Part shown: in pieces, positions 20,128-32,213 of the stretch
Numbering within the stretch: the stretch's first letter is position 1
Layout: the number at the start of each line of letters is the position of its first letter
NCBI GenBank assembly: GCA_946902985.2
Contig: OX336396.1
Location: 235,864,297 to 235,928,296 of the forward strand
DNA: 64,000 nt
Direction of reading: 5' to 3'
Source: Meconema thalassinum
Taxonomy: Eukaryota; Arthropoda; Insecta; Orthoptera; Tettigoniidae
Notes under the pieces: model-generated
Seen by the model: only the letters and a program-made list of their open reading frames with translations
Database searches by the model: none
What the model was told of the DNA's origin: nothing
Position numbers and translations under genes: made by a program

Positions 20128-21703
20128 TGTAACGATTTTTAACATCGTTACATGAAGACTGCTACTATTTCGCAACGTCCTGGAGCTGGTGTATTTCGCA
20201 AGTACTCCTGCTACCAGCTAATTGGTTCCCAAAATTCTTGAACCTACATTTGTTGCCTGAGAAAGGAGCTGACGTTAATACCCTGGAAGATTGACATTTC
20301 TACGCTGCTGTTGTGAAGTGGACTGCTGCGCACAGTTTCCTAGGAACCCCTTTAAGCCCCATTAGTGGGTTGAGTTTCTACCCTGGGAACATTTCGTCGT
20401 AGCACTTCTGAGTAAACTCTTAAAGATTTGGGTCATGGCACCACTTGTGGTACCAACATTTCTCTTGAACTATGTCGTTGTTATGGTGGTCTGCGCCCCC
20501 AAGTTAGGTTGGCACGACCAAACTGTGCAGTGGAGAGGGGGTAGTCACGTTCGCCCTGGAAAGCAAGCCCTCAGCGAACAATAACCAGTCAGTATCCAGC
20601 CTTCTTGAATCTCACACGCAGAACTTGGGAGTGTCGAAGACCCCTTCCCGGAGGAAATTTTCTTTTCCTCTGGGGAGAGGCATAAAACAGTACAGTATTG
20701 CACAAACCTTATCTAACAGGGATCTGACAAAACTTTGAATTTGCTAAGAGTGTTAATTCTAAAAAACTTCAATTTGACTCTCGTAGTGCATTTCCCTAGC
20801 CACGTGTCGTGTGGCAATTCAGATATAAATTTAAGACATGTTTTAGGTTAAGCCATTTTGGAAGGGGATGTGGTCCTCCTCATTTTGCGTTGCATTATTT
20901 CAGGGTGGGAATTCTTCATTATTTACTTTCGGTTTGCTCTTCAGGGTGGGTGTTGGCTTTAACTTGGTCAGAACGGCTCCTCGCCAACTGAGTTGACAGG
21001 TGTCCTTCAGACGGTCTGGTCGCAATAAGTGACTTGTTCGGTTGTGTCAAACAACTTTGTTTTCTGGAGTAGCTTTGCCTTACTTCATGTCGTTATTTCC
21101 TTTCATACTATTTGGGGGAATTACTTTAGTATTTTTAGTTATGAATTATAATGCGGGAATACAACTCGTCACTTGGACGAGGGATGTGTTGGTTGAAACG
21201 CGTTTTAAATTCACGGTGTTTTAATTTCGCTTCGCCCTAATCATAACCTACTGGGGCCATATGTTTATTACGTAGCATTATTTATATTTAAGATGTTACC
21301 TAGTTTAGTTGTTTGTAATACTTATGTTAATACAATGAGCAGTCATCTTGAAATAAGGTTATTATTTGTGCATGAAGCTCAGCGGAAATGGTTACCTTGT
21401 TCCTTCCTCGGCTTTTTGGGTGGGAAATGTTCGCATTCGGTCTCAGGGTAAGTCCAGCCTTCCAATTAACAGGCTTGTCCTGGCATCGCCTATTTCCTGC
21501 CTTGATCTAAATTATTGAGGGCGTTTCTAAGACTACGAAAATAAGAACGCTCCCCCCCCCCCCCCCCCCATTCCTCCTTCGTGGCGAATGCCACTGGGCG
21601 TGTGGGGCTCCCTCCCGGTTGCCTTAGTGTCACCGAATTAATTACTTCTTTTAATTTTGCTAATTTTGATCATATCAAGGTTGGGAAGAGGTGAGGTGCG
21701 ACA
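20128..21703 (+). repeat. 3' LTR of element 1
   Basis: Copy of 7767-9337, beginning TGTAACG and ending GCGACA, followed at 21704 by TTTTC, the same 5 bp that precede the 5' LTR. It has the longer C run of the pair. Confidence 0.95.
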
Positions 21704-24700
21704 TTTTCCATCCCTATTACCTTTACACAAAGAAGAGATGAATAAGACAAACCTCACCTACCTAGCTACAATCAACATTAACTACCTTCTTAAGATAGGT
21801 AAGCTAAAGCAAACACTTGAAGTGCTCGACAAGTACAAAATAACGATAGCAGCGCTCCAAGAGACGCGGTTTATGGACAAGGATGCATTTGAGTCAGGTG
21901 CGTATAGGATCGACAAGGGAAACCCGAGTGAAAGAGTGTTTAAGACAGTCCCACACCTGGGCACAGGTTTTGCCGTACATCACAGAATGGTTGACTACAT
22001 TTTAGATTTTACTTCACCTAACGGAAGGACCTCCTCACTATCATTCAGATCTCGTAACAGAGCCCATACCATGGTGACCTTCCACGCACCCACAAATGAC
22101 CAATCGGAAACACCTGCAATTAGTGGAACACTTCTGGGACTCCCTAGAAGACATACTAGACAAGGTTCCACATCACCACTCAACCATACTCATGGGGGAC
22201 TTCAATGCCCAATTCGGCAAGGAACAGAATTACCGAAGGATAGTAGGTCTCTACCCAGCCCACAAGAGAACAAATAGAAACGGTGATCGCCTCTTAGAAA
22301 TCTATGACAAGTACCACTTGGTCCTAAATTCAACAGCCTTCAAACGACTAACCAGGAAAGCCAAGACTTGGAGAAGCCCAAATCCTTTGCTTAGTGAATT
22401 TCAGCTTGATCATGTGGCTATAAACAGACTATATCACAGGGAGATACAGAACGTCAAAGTACTGAGAGGAGCAAATATAGACTCTGATCATTACCTTTCA
22501 CTTGTCAAAGCTAATTTTCAACCCTTGAGAAAAGTAGCAAAACCACCAAGGAGCTCTAGAATACCTCGGTTCAATATGCAACGCCTACGTGATGAAAACT
22601 GTAACTTCCAAGATACTCTTCGGATGAATACACAGAAAGAAGGCTGGACAGTCCTCCAGAAAGCGTTACTTGATGCCGCTCACGAAACTATTCCTGCTAC
22701 GTCCAATAAAGGCAAACACCCTTGGTAGTCTACAGATTGCGATAAGGCCATAGAAGAAAGACGTCGAGCTTGGATTTGGTGGAACCAGTACAAGAATGAT
22801 TTCAACCTTGAGGCCCTCATCACGCAAAGAAAGGCACCAGCGAATACTGTACGTGGAGCGGAAAGGAATTACCTACGAACTCTACTACAACGGACAGAAG
22901 AGGACTTCAAGAGACACAATTCCAGAGACCTGTACAAGGAACTTAAGAAACAGATGACCCAGTACACTGGACCAGACGGCAAGATCCAACTAAATAACAA
23001 GGATTGTACCACCGTCCTTGCAGATTATTTCCAGAAGCTTCTCAACACAGAAGAACCTAGTGAAAGATTAATCTTCTATGAGCCATCTATCAGGAATCCT
23101 GATTCTCAAGCGCTTGATAGAGAGGATATAGAAAGTATAATCAATAACCTGAAAAATAATAAAGCCTAAGGTGAAGATAAAATAGTAGCAGTGATGTGGA
23201 AATGAGCAGATGAACAGTCCTTGCAGAGCATTCATCAGATCATATAAGGCGTATTGACAATAGAGATCTTATCAGAAGGGTGGACGTCAGCAGTAATTCT
23301 CCCGTTACACGAGAAGGGAAGCAAGACTGACCTCAACAGTTACAGAGGTATCTCCTTATTGCAGGTTACTTACAAGGTTCTTTCGAAAGCTCTGTTATCT
23401 AGAGTCACCAACCAACTAGACTCTCAATTAGGGGAATATCAGGCCGGCTTTCGTAACAATCGATCTAGTCCAGAGCAGATACAAAATCTCAAGACCATCC
23501 CCACCTATAAGAGTCGTGGGGGACAACCTTGGGTAATTGTCTTAGTGGACTTCCAGAAGGAATACGACTCGGTGGACAGAGAGACTCTTTTCTCCACCTT
23601 GCGAGAATTTGGCCTTGATGAAAACAACTTCGACTAGTCCAAGCCACCTTGTCAAACACAACATCTATAGTCAAGTTCAGATGTGAACTATCCGAGAGCT
23701 TCCCCATCAAGACGGGACTTAGACAGGGCGATGGACTCTCTTGCATCCTATTCAATTGCATCCTGAAGAAGATCATAAGGGAATGGATGGTGCGACTAAC
23801 ACCAAGGACTGGTCTGCAGCTTGGATACAAGAAAGACAACCTTCATGTGTCATGCCTTGCCTTTGCGAAGACCTCGCCATACTGACCAGCAGTATAGAGG
23901 AAGCTACTCACCACCTATAGAGTCTTCAGGATGTAGCGGTTCGGGCTGGCCTGGAGATCAACATTGGGAAAACTGAATTCATGACTAACATCAAGGAAAC
24001 CCCGTCCACAATTCCACTTGAGGGGGTCATCATCCAAAAAGTCCCTGCGGTAAAGTACCTAAGTGGATCTCGGCAAACCATGTGAGAATCTGGCCATAGG
24101 CACCAGGTGCACCAAGTTCGAGAGGGCTTACACTCCTACCGCAGCATCTACGCATCAAAGTCCCTCTCCAAAAGCCTTTAACTCAGACACTGCTATTCAG
24201 TAGCAAAATCATCTGTTCTCTACGCCTCTGAGTGCCTCGTGTTGGCCAGGAAAGGCCCACTCAGGAAACTTGAACTCAAGGAGAGGAAGATCCTGCGGAG
24301 GATACTAGAACCCATACGGGAAGAGGGAGGCACCTACAGAATTCGGCACAATGATGAGCTTTACAGTCATCAAGAAGACATAGTGACTTGTATAAGAAAA
24401 AGGCGCCTGGCGTTCTATGGACACTTGACCCGCAAGATCTCTTGCGGGCTCACCAGTAAGATCTTCACAGTGACAGGAAGAGGGTAGGCCTCTAGGACCA
24501 AGCGGATCTCTACGGTCAGGACGGTTTTAGACCACTTAGGGAACCCACTTGAGTCCATACAGGACCGCCAACAATTCCGGCAAGCCATCCGACAGGGAGT
24601 TTTTCCTGTATCACTGACAGCTAGAAGAACACCGGGGTCAGCAGACCTCCCTGGACCGAGGAAAGAAAGCTGGCTCATAGTCAGAAGATGAAAAAGTACT

Positions 24701-25018
24701 AGAAGAAGAGAAAATACAAAGCGACGAGGAGATACGAGCCCAGTGGTCCTCGGTAGGCCCAAACGATGAAGAAGAAGAAGAAGAAGAAGAGAATAAGACA
24801 CTGTGGACAGAGAGATTTTTCGAAAGAAGGTGTTAAGTATGGAAGGATTCTAGGAAAGAGTGGAAAAGAAACCTAGGGCGAATTGGTCTGAGGACAGAAA
24901 GGAGTAACTTAGTCTAAGAATGAAGAAATATTGGGAAGATAGAAAACAAGAAAGAGTGAAGAATAGAAATTGGCGCATGATCCATAGCAGGCCTCATCGG
25001 AAAGAAGAAAAAAGAAGA
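21704..25018 (+). pseudogene. RTE-like LINE, endonuclease plus RT, heavily mutated
   Basis: Non-LTR retrotransposon ORF interrupted at its 5' side by element 1. Endonuclease: TININYLLKIGKLKQTLEVL, ALQETR (catalytic Glu), then in another frame LMGDFNAQFG and LDHVAINR...SDHYLSL. The frame changes near 22100-22130, and TAG at 22726 and TAA at 23167 are nonsense codons. RT: WTSAVILPLHEKGSKTDLNSYRGISLL, YQAGFRNNRSS, IVLVDFQKEYDSV, then after a frame change near 23637 IKTGLRQGDGLSCILFN. The catalytic FADD box reads FAKTS (near 23870), so it is dead. The C-terminal tail has RRLAFYGHLTRK. The end is fuzzy: an AAG run lies at 24767-24791 and another LINE-like tail runs to about 25018. Confidence 0.85.
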
Positions 25019-25021
25019 TTA

Positions 25022-25262
25022 ATTTCAGTAATGCAGCCAATGGCCACAATTTTTCTTTTCAGATTTCAGGGATTTTCGAAGTAAATCGGCCATGGACCTT
25101 TTCAAAGGAACCGTCCCGGCATTTGCCTGGTGGTGAAAATGGGAAACCATAAAAAATATTTTCTGCATGGCCGCGGTGGATTCGAACCCACGCTCCCCCG
25201 ATGCCAGTGAGGCGCGATCTAGCTCGTCAGTGCTCTTGGACACCGTGTCCGGTTATACAACA
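25022..25262 (-). mobile_element. SINE family G, tRNA-derived
   Basis: On the minus strand a head with box B GTGGGTTCGAATCCACC is followed by TTTCCCATTTTCACCACC and CAGGCAAATGCCGGGA. That last motif is shared with SINE family B, which has a different head. The 3' end is lost in the LINE tail. Confidence 0.7.
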
Positions 25263-25442
25263 CATCTATGGATAATACAAAGTTTGAGCCAAAGATTCCA
25301 AATATTATTTAAGAATAGGCTATATTTCTTCCGAAAGGCCAGAAAATGTCATACTTAAGTTGTGATATAACACAGAATGCTCTATGATTTACTGCAGTCA
25401 TTTAGCGTGTTAGTTCTCTTCTGACTTTTCACCAAGTGGTAT

Positions 25443-25810
25443 GCTCGCCAGTGTGGGTGAGTGGTTAACGTGTCGGTCTACTAACCCCAAGCTAGCAGGT
25501 TCGCTCCTGTCCATGGTGAGTTATTTTTGAAAGGCGGAAAAAATACGACACGCATGTCATACGATGTTGGCATCTTAAAGAACCCATTTGAATTCAGTAG
25601 GCCGTGTTTATAATGGCAAAATTAATCTCGGGAGTTTCCGCCAACACAAAGGTCCCCATTTCTCTACTAGAAAGCGCTATAATGTTCAAGGAGCTTAGAT
25701 ATCTAACCACCTTGACTTTCATAGTGCCTCAAGGAGCAACGAATTTCGACATGCAAGCTACCCTCTGGGTGTCAAATAACAAAGCTTCCACCTGGCATCC
25801 GAGGCCATAC

Positions 25811-25849
<39 letters not shown>
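25443..25849 (+). mobile_element. SINE family C copy 1 with ATT-repeat tail
   Basis: Flanked by ACCAAGTGGTAT (25431-25442) and ACCAAATGGTAT (25850-25861), a 12-bp duplication with one mismatch. The head GGGTGAGTGGTTAACGTG ... CAGGTTCGCTCCTG is tRNA-like with boxes A and B. The body includes AAGCGCTATAATG and the 3' end is a TTA microsatellite (about 25811-25849), a common tail for LINE-mobilised SINEs. A second copy in reverse lies at 31846-32213. Confidence 0.88.
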
Positions 25850-25853
<4 letters not shown>

Positions 25854-25984
25854 AATGGTATCGTTCCAGTGGCGTAACTACCAGGTGTGATCAGGGGGAT
25901 CAATCCCCCCCACCAAAGCCAAATAATTTAAAAAAACGTTTTGTGATGACATTTTTCTTTTGAAAGAAAAAGCCAATTTTCGGA

Positions 25985-26170
25985 TTATTGGATTATGTAA
26001 GTTACGTTTATAATTTGAGAACATTTATCTTAACTTGTGTGAAATATTTAGTGTTATCCACCGAGCTTCTGAGAGGTGCAAATAAAGCGTATCAAATGCT
26101 ATCGAGATCAAACATGAAAACGTGTAGGTTGTCTTTCACTGATTGTCTTATTTTACCCCCTGCACAAAGC
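25985..26170 (+). repeat. dispersed repeat family I, copy 1 left part
   Basis: GAGAACATTTATCTTAACTT, GAGGTGCAAATAAAGCGTAT, AACGTGTAGGTTGTCTTTCA and GCACAAAGC recur in the same order at 41885-42102. In both places an AAAAGC low-complexity tract follows. No coding capacity. Confidence 0.7.
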
Positions 26171-26665
26171 AACAAGCCATAATAAACACATTACCAAGCA
26201 TAAAGCAAAATTCAAAAACAAAAAACAAAAAAAAGCAAAATTCAAAAACAAAAGCGAAACTAGAAAGCATACACTAAGAAAAAGCAAAAACAAACACACG
26301 ATGAAAGCAAAGCATAGAACAAAATTCAAAACTGAAAGTAGAAGAAAAACAAAATCAAAAACAAAAAATACAAAACAAAACGCAAAACTCAAAAACAAAA
26401 ACACAGCAAAAAAAGCAAAATTTAAAAACAATAGCAAAAGTAGAAAGCAAAAAGCAAAAATAAACACACGACAAAAACAGAAAGTATAATGCAAAATTCA
26501 AAACTAAAAGTAGATAAAAAACAAAATCAAAAACAAAGTACACAAGGCAAAACGCAAAACCCAAAAACAAAAACGAACAAGTAAAATATTTTTTTTAAAT
26601 TACAAAAAGCAAAAGTAGAAAGCAAACACAAAGCAAAAAAAAGTAGCAAAAAAAAGAAGCGAAAA
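26165..26665. repeat. AAAAGC/CAAAAA low-complexity tract
   Basis: About 500 bp of AAAAGCAAAATTCAAAAAC-type words, the reverse complement of the tract at 2250-2790. Lys/Asn-rich and Phe/Leu-rich frames here are artefacts. Confidence 0.85.
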
Positions 26666-26669
26666 ACGC

Positions 26670-27585
26670 AATTAATTCTGATTTGACTCCGCTCATCCCC
26701 CTCAAGAAGTAAATCCACACACACTGATTTTCCGGGTCATGGAATTTTCCCCTCTTGCACATCTTATGATGGACTTCTAATCTAGTAATTGCGCTCGTCA
26801 TCCGTCAGTTTGGTCGCATGCAATTTCTATCGCACATTGCATCTGTGCCGTAAACATGGCTTTCTGTCTGTTCTGCCGAAATCTTCCTACTGAAAGCTTG
26901 CTTTATTTATAGAGATAGACGTAATGGGAAACTTTCCACTAGAACAACCACACTAGAATCGAGTTGGTTAATGGTAATTATCGATAATTTATAGACCGAC
27001 TATTGCAGCAACATCGCTGTTTGGTTATTCAGCTAGATACACGGCTAGTTTGTTTTCTCCATAAATACGTCATCATAACCGCAGATGAAATGTTGACAGT
27101 TTAATGTTTGGTTCCAGGCTAGAGACATCATGTGTGTTTTTAATGTTGAAATGTGTATTTTAAAATCAAATTCAACACAGCAAGTGTGTTCGTTATTCTA
27201 TAGAACGTAATATATATTGTTGATATACTGACAACAGCGTTATGTACAGAGACAGATTGTTGGTTGGATGAACTCAACTTCAAGCAATATTTGCTGTCCC
27301 CTCTCAGCATAATGAAGTGTTTGAAAGATGTTCTATTAATATACAGGAAGTTTCATAACATAGTGGGATGGAGAGTGCTAAAACGAAATAATTGTTTTCG
27401 TTGAGCAAAATATGTCCACTTCAGCGTCATTGCAGCAAAACAGTCGTAAATACAGTCCTTAAGAGTAGTCAAGCATTCATATAGGAGCCGTAGCCACGTG
27501 ACTAACACAGGACGAATATACAACCCACAATTTTAATGTAAATGTTTCTTAGATAAATCGTCCAAACAATATATATTTAAAAAAG
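26670..27585. other. unassigned sequence
   Basis: No repeat match within the window and no convincing coding or RNA feature. Confidence 0.4.
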
Positions 27586-27589
27586 TTGG

Positions 27590-28617
27590 TATATTGGCTT
27601 TCACGACGAGTGAATTAAAACTCATCTTTTTTCTAGGTTTATACCGTGTCTAGTGTGGGGTTTCACCTAGAACACCAAGCCTGCTCATCAGCAGACTCTT
27701 GGTGTACGCGCCCCACTCCCACAGGAGTAGTGAACTATGTACTACCTCCCTTCTTATGAAGCGCACGTGTGCCTCTTAACTGCAAGAGTTAAAAGCTCAA
27801 GCAGCCTTTCACCTCCCTGTAAAGTCTTCCAAAAGGATGGTATTGTTACGGCTGTGGGGTTGCTTCATTCCTTCGCGCGTGACTCAGAGCCTCCGAGGCT
27901 ACCCCCGGGCTCTGTGTCGGCCGGCCACTTGCGCAGCGAGAACAAAAGGCACCTGAACGTTCGCGGCCCAACTAGTGATGGAATTCTCGAGAAGGTCTGA
28001 GAGTAGCTGTGAACCCTGGTCTACTCTAGAAACATCCGTTGAATCATCAGCCCCTATATAAGAGAGATTCTGGCCAGGGGACGGGTGAGTGTGTTTATAC
28101 CTGTGCGAAAGAGGTAATGCGGTGACGTGTGAACTGTGAAACAGTGTGTAGTATTCAAGAACAGTGAGTGACAGACTGTGGCTTGTGAACTTGAGGAAGA
28201 GTTGTTGTTATTTCTAGCGAGGACACAGGTCTAATTAGTGAGGGTTTAACTGCATGAACAAGTGAAAGGGTGAGTGTTCTCCATAAGGGAGCAAACTTGA
28301 GTAAGACAGCTAATGGTTTTTATGTGCCTATTGTGTGGTGTATATTTCTGACCTGCAATAAAGCTAATATATATTTAAAGGACCATTTGTGTTGTGCTTT
28401 ACCTACTTTGATCCAATTAACGGATTGCTACTAGGGGTAGCACGTATCAGTATATTGGCGTTCACGTGCAGTGAAAGGTAATACACGCTACTCCTGAAGG
28501 GGTCCGGGCATGGACATCAAGAGCCCACTGATGAGCCAGCTTCGTGTTCCTAGGTGAAACCCCACACAAGACACGGCATGAACCTAGAAAAAATGCCGAG
28601 TTTAAATATACATTTAA
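27590..28617. mobile_element. inverted-repeat unit family J, split by a candidate solo LTR
   Basis: 27616-27692 and 28526-28605 are inverted copies of about 75 bp (TTTTTTCTAGGTT, then CCGTGTCT.GTGTGGGGTTTC, then CCAAGC). GTATATTGGC.TTCACG also recurs directly at both ends. A further copy of the unit is at 35935-36055. Between the two halves lies an LTR-like sequence. Class unknown. Confidence 0.6.
27844..28442 (+). mobile_element. candidate solo LTR
   Basis: 599 bp starting TGTTACGG and ending GTAGCA, with CCCCTATATAAGAG (TATA-like, near 28053) and AATAAA (about 28357) in promoter-then-polyA order. The flanking 5 bp are GGTAT and CGTAT, four of five matching. No second LTR or coding body is nearby, so a recombined solo LTR is the simplest reading. 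Confidence 0.5.
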
Positions 28618-28704
28618 TCCATATTTACTAATTAAAACATGATAAGATCGTCAAGGTTTCTTTGAAGCCACTATTTTTCAGTGTTGCCTTATAAACAATT
28701 AATA

Positions 28705-28805
28705 TTGTGTACCCCGTTCCAGACCTCAGACCAGAATTAAATTTCTTGGCAGAGTCAGGATTCGTTCCCGGCCCTCCGCGTTGACACCGCTAATTCCAGA
28801 TATAC
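28705..28805 (+). repeat. dispersed repeat family E copy 2
   Basis: GTACCCCGTTCCAGACCTCA, ACCAGAATTAAAT and CTTGGCAGAG match 5390-5575 in order. Truncated on both sides. Confidence 0.55.
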
Positions 28806-28826
28806 CCCCAACCCAAAAGCAAACCC

Positions 28827-28983
28827 GTCTGGCTGCGTGGCTCAGGGGTAACGTTCTCGCTTGCTGAGTCCAAGGTTGCAGGTTTACTGGCACGTTAAAG
28901 ATCCCCTTCGGGGCAAAATTCCGGCACCCCGGCGTCTCTAAAAGCCAGTGTAGTTAAAAGGGTCGTAAAACCAATAACATTAC
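28827..28983 (+). mobile_element. SINE family D, tRNA-derived, 157 bp
   Basis: Flanked by the perfect 12-bp repeat AAAAGCAAACCC (28815-28826 and 28984-28995). The head CTGCGTGGCTCAGGGGTAAC is a good box A, and CAAGGTTGCAGGTTTACTGG stands where box B should be, with a deletion. The body carries GATCCCCTTCGGGGCAAAAT. Short, probably internally deleted. Confidence 0.85.
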
Positions 28984-29084
28984 AAAAGCAAACCCATGTT
29001 AAATGGTTTTACTGTGCAGCCTACGTATTCAAACATTAGAAACGATGACTTTAAATCCCGTCGAGTAGAAATACAACTCGTTCC

Positions 29085-29850
29085 AGGAAGAACTATATAG
29101 CCTATTTTCATATATCCTAATTATGTTAATTGCCTCTATCAATATACAACATTTCAGTTTGATTGCTGTAATAGATTCGTAGATATTGAGAGCCGTCTAA
29201 ATATTTCCGATGGTAGCCGTGTTGGAATGTTATATACTGTATGTAGGTCATGGAGTAATGTACTGTTAGATGAAGATTATTGGGTAGGTTTATTATTCAA
29301 ACTTCAATCGCATAATTAGGACACAAGAAATAAAAACGAGATTTTAAAATTTCACACAGCCGCCACCTTGAGGTTATGTAAACAATTGAACTAAATTAGA
29401 TGTTAGTGCATTGCAATATGTATAAACATTTTCTGTACCAGTTTTCACTGCGCTCGGATGGTTAAATCGCGAGAAAAGTATGTTTAAATGTATCAATTTT
29501 GCTTGCCTGTCATGTTCGTTTTGTTAGCAGGTTTTAGAAAGTCAAATATATAAACTTATTGTAGTGCTGTTATATTACCGTGCACAATTTCAGGGTGCTA
29601 TCAGTAATTGTTTCGGAGATATAGAATGCCGGTGACATATTTCGCACAGCCGCCATGTTGATTTGATGAAACATAATAAAATGTATAGGGCACGATCGGG
29701 GTCGGAAAAAATAGGACTATGACTTTACCGAGTTTCATTGAAATCTCTCCAGCCGATTAGATTTTATTTGGGACACATAGAGTACGCATACATACACTCG
29801 GCGAAAGGTGATCTCATAAGCCTGTTTTTAGCCTACTTTTCACATTTTGC
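29085..29850 (-). repeat. dispersed repeat family H, copy 1 (internally deleted)
   Basis: Reverse complement of parts of 36780-38275: ATATAGCCTATTTTCATATA at the left, CACACAGCCGCC and GATCTCATAAGCCTGTTTTT at the right. Contains repeated phrases of the AATCCAACATGGCGG kind in reverse. No ORF. Confidence 0.7.
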
Positions 29851-31215
29851 AAAAATGAGGAAAAAGTAGACTTATGAGATCGATCCGGGAAAATGTCTGT
29901 CTGTCTGTCTGTCTGTCTGTCCTTCTGTCTGTCTGGCTGTGTGTGTGTCCCCCCCTATCAACTCCTAAACGGCTGGAGCAATCGAAACAAAATTTGGTAG
30001 GAGTAAAGAACTATACCTGGATATCTCACGGCCATATTTGAAAATGATGTCAGTGCTACCAACTGCTAAAAAATCGCCATTGAAATTTGAGCTCCATGTT
30101 GGATATCTTGGAAGATATGAACGGGAGCTATTTCAAAATTGGCACACGCATAGATAATAATATTACAGTATAATTTCCAGGAGGCCATACATGGCAGTGT
30201 TGCCAAAATGATTATAAGCCTGCTGATAGGTCCAGTTTTTAAATGCTTATAACTTCTACACTATCCATTGGAATTTAACCAAATTTCGTATGTTGTATGT
30301 GTACATAACCAGATATGACTCAGCGTATTCTTATGACCCACCAGGTCTGCCAACTGTTAATAAATGCTCTTAATTTATTTTATCCAAATACCAATATATC
30401 AGAAAGTATGCAAGCCGACAGCTTTAAACTATGCACACGTATAGTACCTGATATTCTATATTAATCTGGAGTAACTTATATACGTCAGTGCTACCAACAT
30501 GATCCTAAGCCTGCTGAGAGGTCCAACTTTAAATGCATGCAACTTCCATACTATCATTTGGATTTCAACCAAATTTCGTATGTGCTATGTGTACCATAAC
30601 AGATATGACTATGCGTATTCATAAGAGCAACCAGTGCTGCCAACTGCTAATATGTGCTGTCTCTATTTTTGTTATCCTAATAGCAATATATCAGAAATTA
30701 AGGAAGCCAATAGCTCTAAACTTTGCACACGTATAGTACCTGGCATTCTAGATGAATATGGAGTAACTAATATACGTCAGTGCTGCCAACATGATTCTAA
30801 GCCTGCTGATAGGTCCAATTTTAAAATGCATGTAACTTCTATACTAACTAATGGATTTCATTCAAAATTGGCACAACAATAGATCATATAATTTCAGATT
30901 ATTTCTGACCAATACATGCATGACATTGTTGCCAATATGATTTTACGCGCGCTGATAGATCCATGCTATTCATTGTATTTCAACCAAATGTTGAATTCTG
31001 TACCTTAAGAGATGGAACTAAGAATATATTCAGTCACCAGGACTGCCAACTGTAGTGCTCTATTAGGCTACATTATACCAGGTATATTTCGAACTAAATA
31101 GACATTTCGATATTACCAACTGAATTTCGTCATTATTCTAGGTAGGTTCATATACTGTAGAATAATCATTGGCATGAAAAGTAGGCTCTTTAGTTCGTCA
31201 CGGAACTTCTTGTTT
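29850..31215 (+). repeat. dispersed repeat family K, with internal ~290-bp repeats
   Basis: Starts AGCCTACTTTTCACATTTTG with an imperfect hairpin to AAAAAGTAGAC, then GTCT microsatellite (29892-29935). It ends AAAAGTAGGCTCTTTAGTTCG...CTTCTTG. Internal units start with GATAGGTCCA-like words at 30224, 30515, 30808 and about 30952, so the period is about 291-293 bp with one short copy. Ends resemble family H. Class unknown; no protein is visible. Confidence 0.7.
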
Positions 31216-31845
31216 TTTTTTCCTAATTGAAAATAGGCTAAAAAACTCTTTGTTGAAAACATCCTTTAATATCATAGACTAGAACCCGGTTGATCTTATT
31301 ATTGATGCATATGTAATTAATTTTCGTCGCTTTCTTTACTTTTCCAAACGTAAAGGACACACTAAACGTTTCTTACGAAATGCCGGCATGATGGCACGCG
31401 GTAGACTGTAGAATTGTTCACCGGAAACTCAAGCATATCCAGTCGATTAGATTAGCACTTTGCCTTTACTACCACTCCGAGCGCTAATGTGAGTCAATGC
31501 AGAGTTTCACTTAAGCCCTTTTAACTATTTCCGGTGTGAAGATTTCTCAAAAAATCAAAGAAAGCCTGAGCGTATTGAGACAAGGAACACATTAAAGAAT
31601 GAATTATCTAAATAAGTTAATTTGGCTAGGATTTGAATTGAAATGAAAACGGGAAAAAACAAGAGATTTTTGGCTGTTCTTACGGAACTGCAATTAGGCC
31701 GGAAGTTATTTTTGAATATTTTGACTTTAGTTTGCTAGAGCTTTCCAAGACTCACAATGTGAAACCTTTCTGGGCTCTTTAGCCCTTCAACGTTTGCCAC
31801 AATTTAGGAAATTGCTTAATTCTACGTTTTCCTAATTCTGCTAGG
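31216..31845. other. unassigned sequence
   Basis: No recognisable gene or repeat match. Confidence 0.4.
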
Positions 31846-32213
31846 AATGTCCTCGGGAGCTGGGTGCAAGCTTTGTTATTTGACACCCATAGGGCAGCTT
31901 GCATGTCGAATTTTGTTGTTCCTTGAAGCGCTATGGAAGTCAAGAAGGTTAGATATCTAATCTCCTTGACACTATAGCGCTTTCTAGTAGAGGAATGAGG
32001 AACTCTGTGTAGGTGGAAAATCCCGTGATTAATTTTGCCATTATGAACACGGCCTACTTAATTCAAATGAGTTCTTTAACATGCCAACATCGTATGACAT
32101 GCGTGTCGTGAATTTTGCCCCCTTTCAAAAATTACTTAGCATGTCCAGGAGAGAAACCGGAAAGCTTGGGGTTAGTAATTCGACACGATAACCACTCACG
32201 CACCATGGCAAGC
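31846..32213 (-). mobile_element. SINE family C copy 2
   Basis: Reverse complement of the 25443-25849 copy: AAGCTTTGTTATTTGACACCC, GCAGCTTGCATGTCGAATTT, TCAAGAAGGTTAGATATCTAA and the tRNA-like head GATAACCACTCACGCACC at the right end. The ATT tail is not preserved. Confidence 0.8.

Larger units (their letters stand above)
7767..21703 (+). mobile_element. complete Ty3/gypsy LTR retrotransposon (element 1)
   Basis: Two direct repeats of 1,571 and 1,576 bp begin TGTAACG and end GCGACA. They enclose a PBS-like site, gag, pol and a purine tract. The 5-bp duplication TTTTC flanks it on both sides. Domain order in pol is protease, RT, RNase H, integrase, the Ty3/gypsy order. Total length is 13,937 bp, of which 2,790 bp is a nested Harbinger element in the 3' non-coding region. 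Gag and pol frames are uninterrupted apart from one UGA between them. There is no envelope-like ORF. The LTRs are very similar, which points to recent insertion. Confidence 0.95.
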
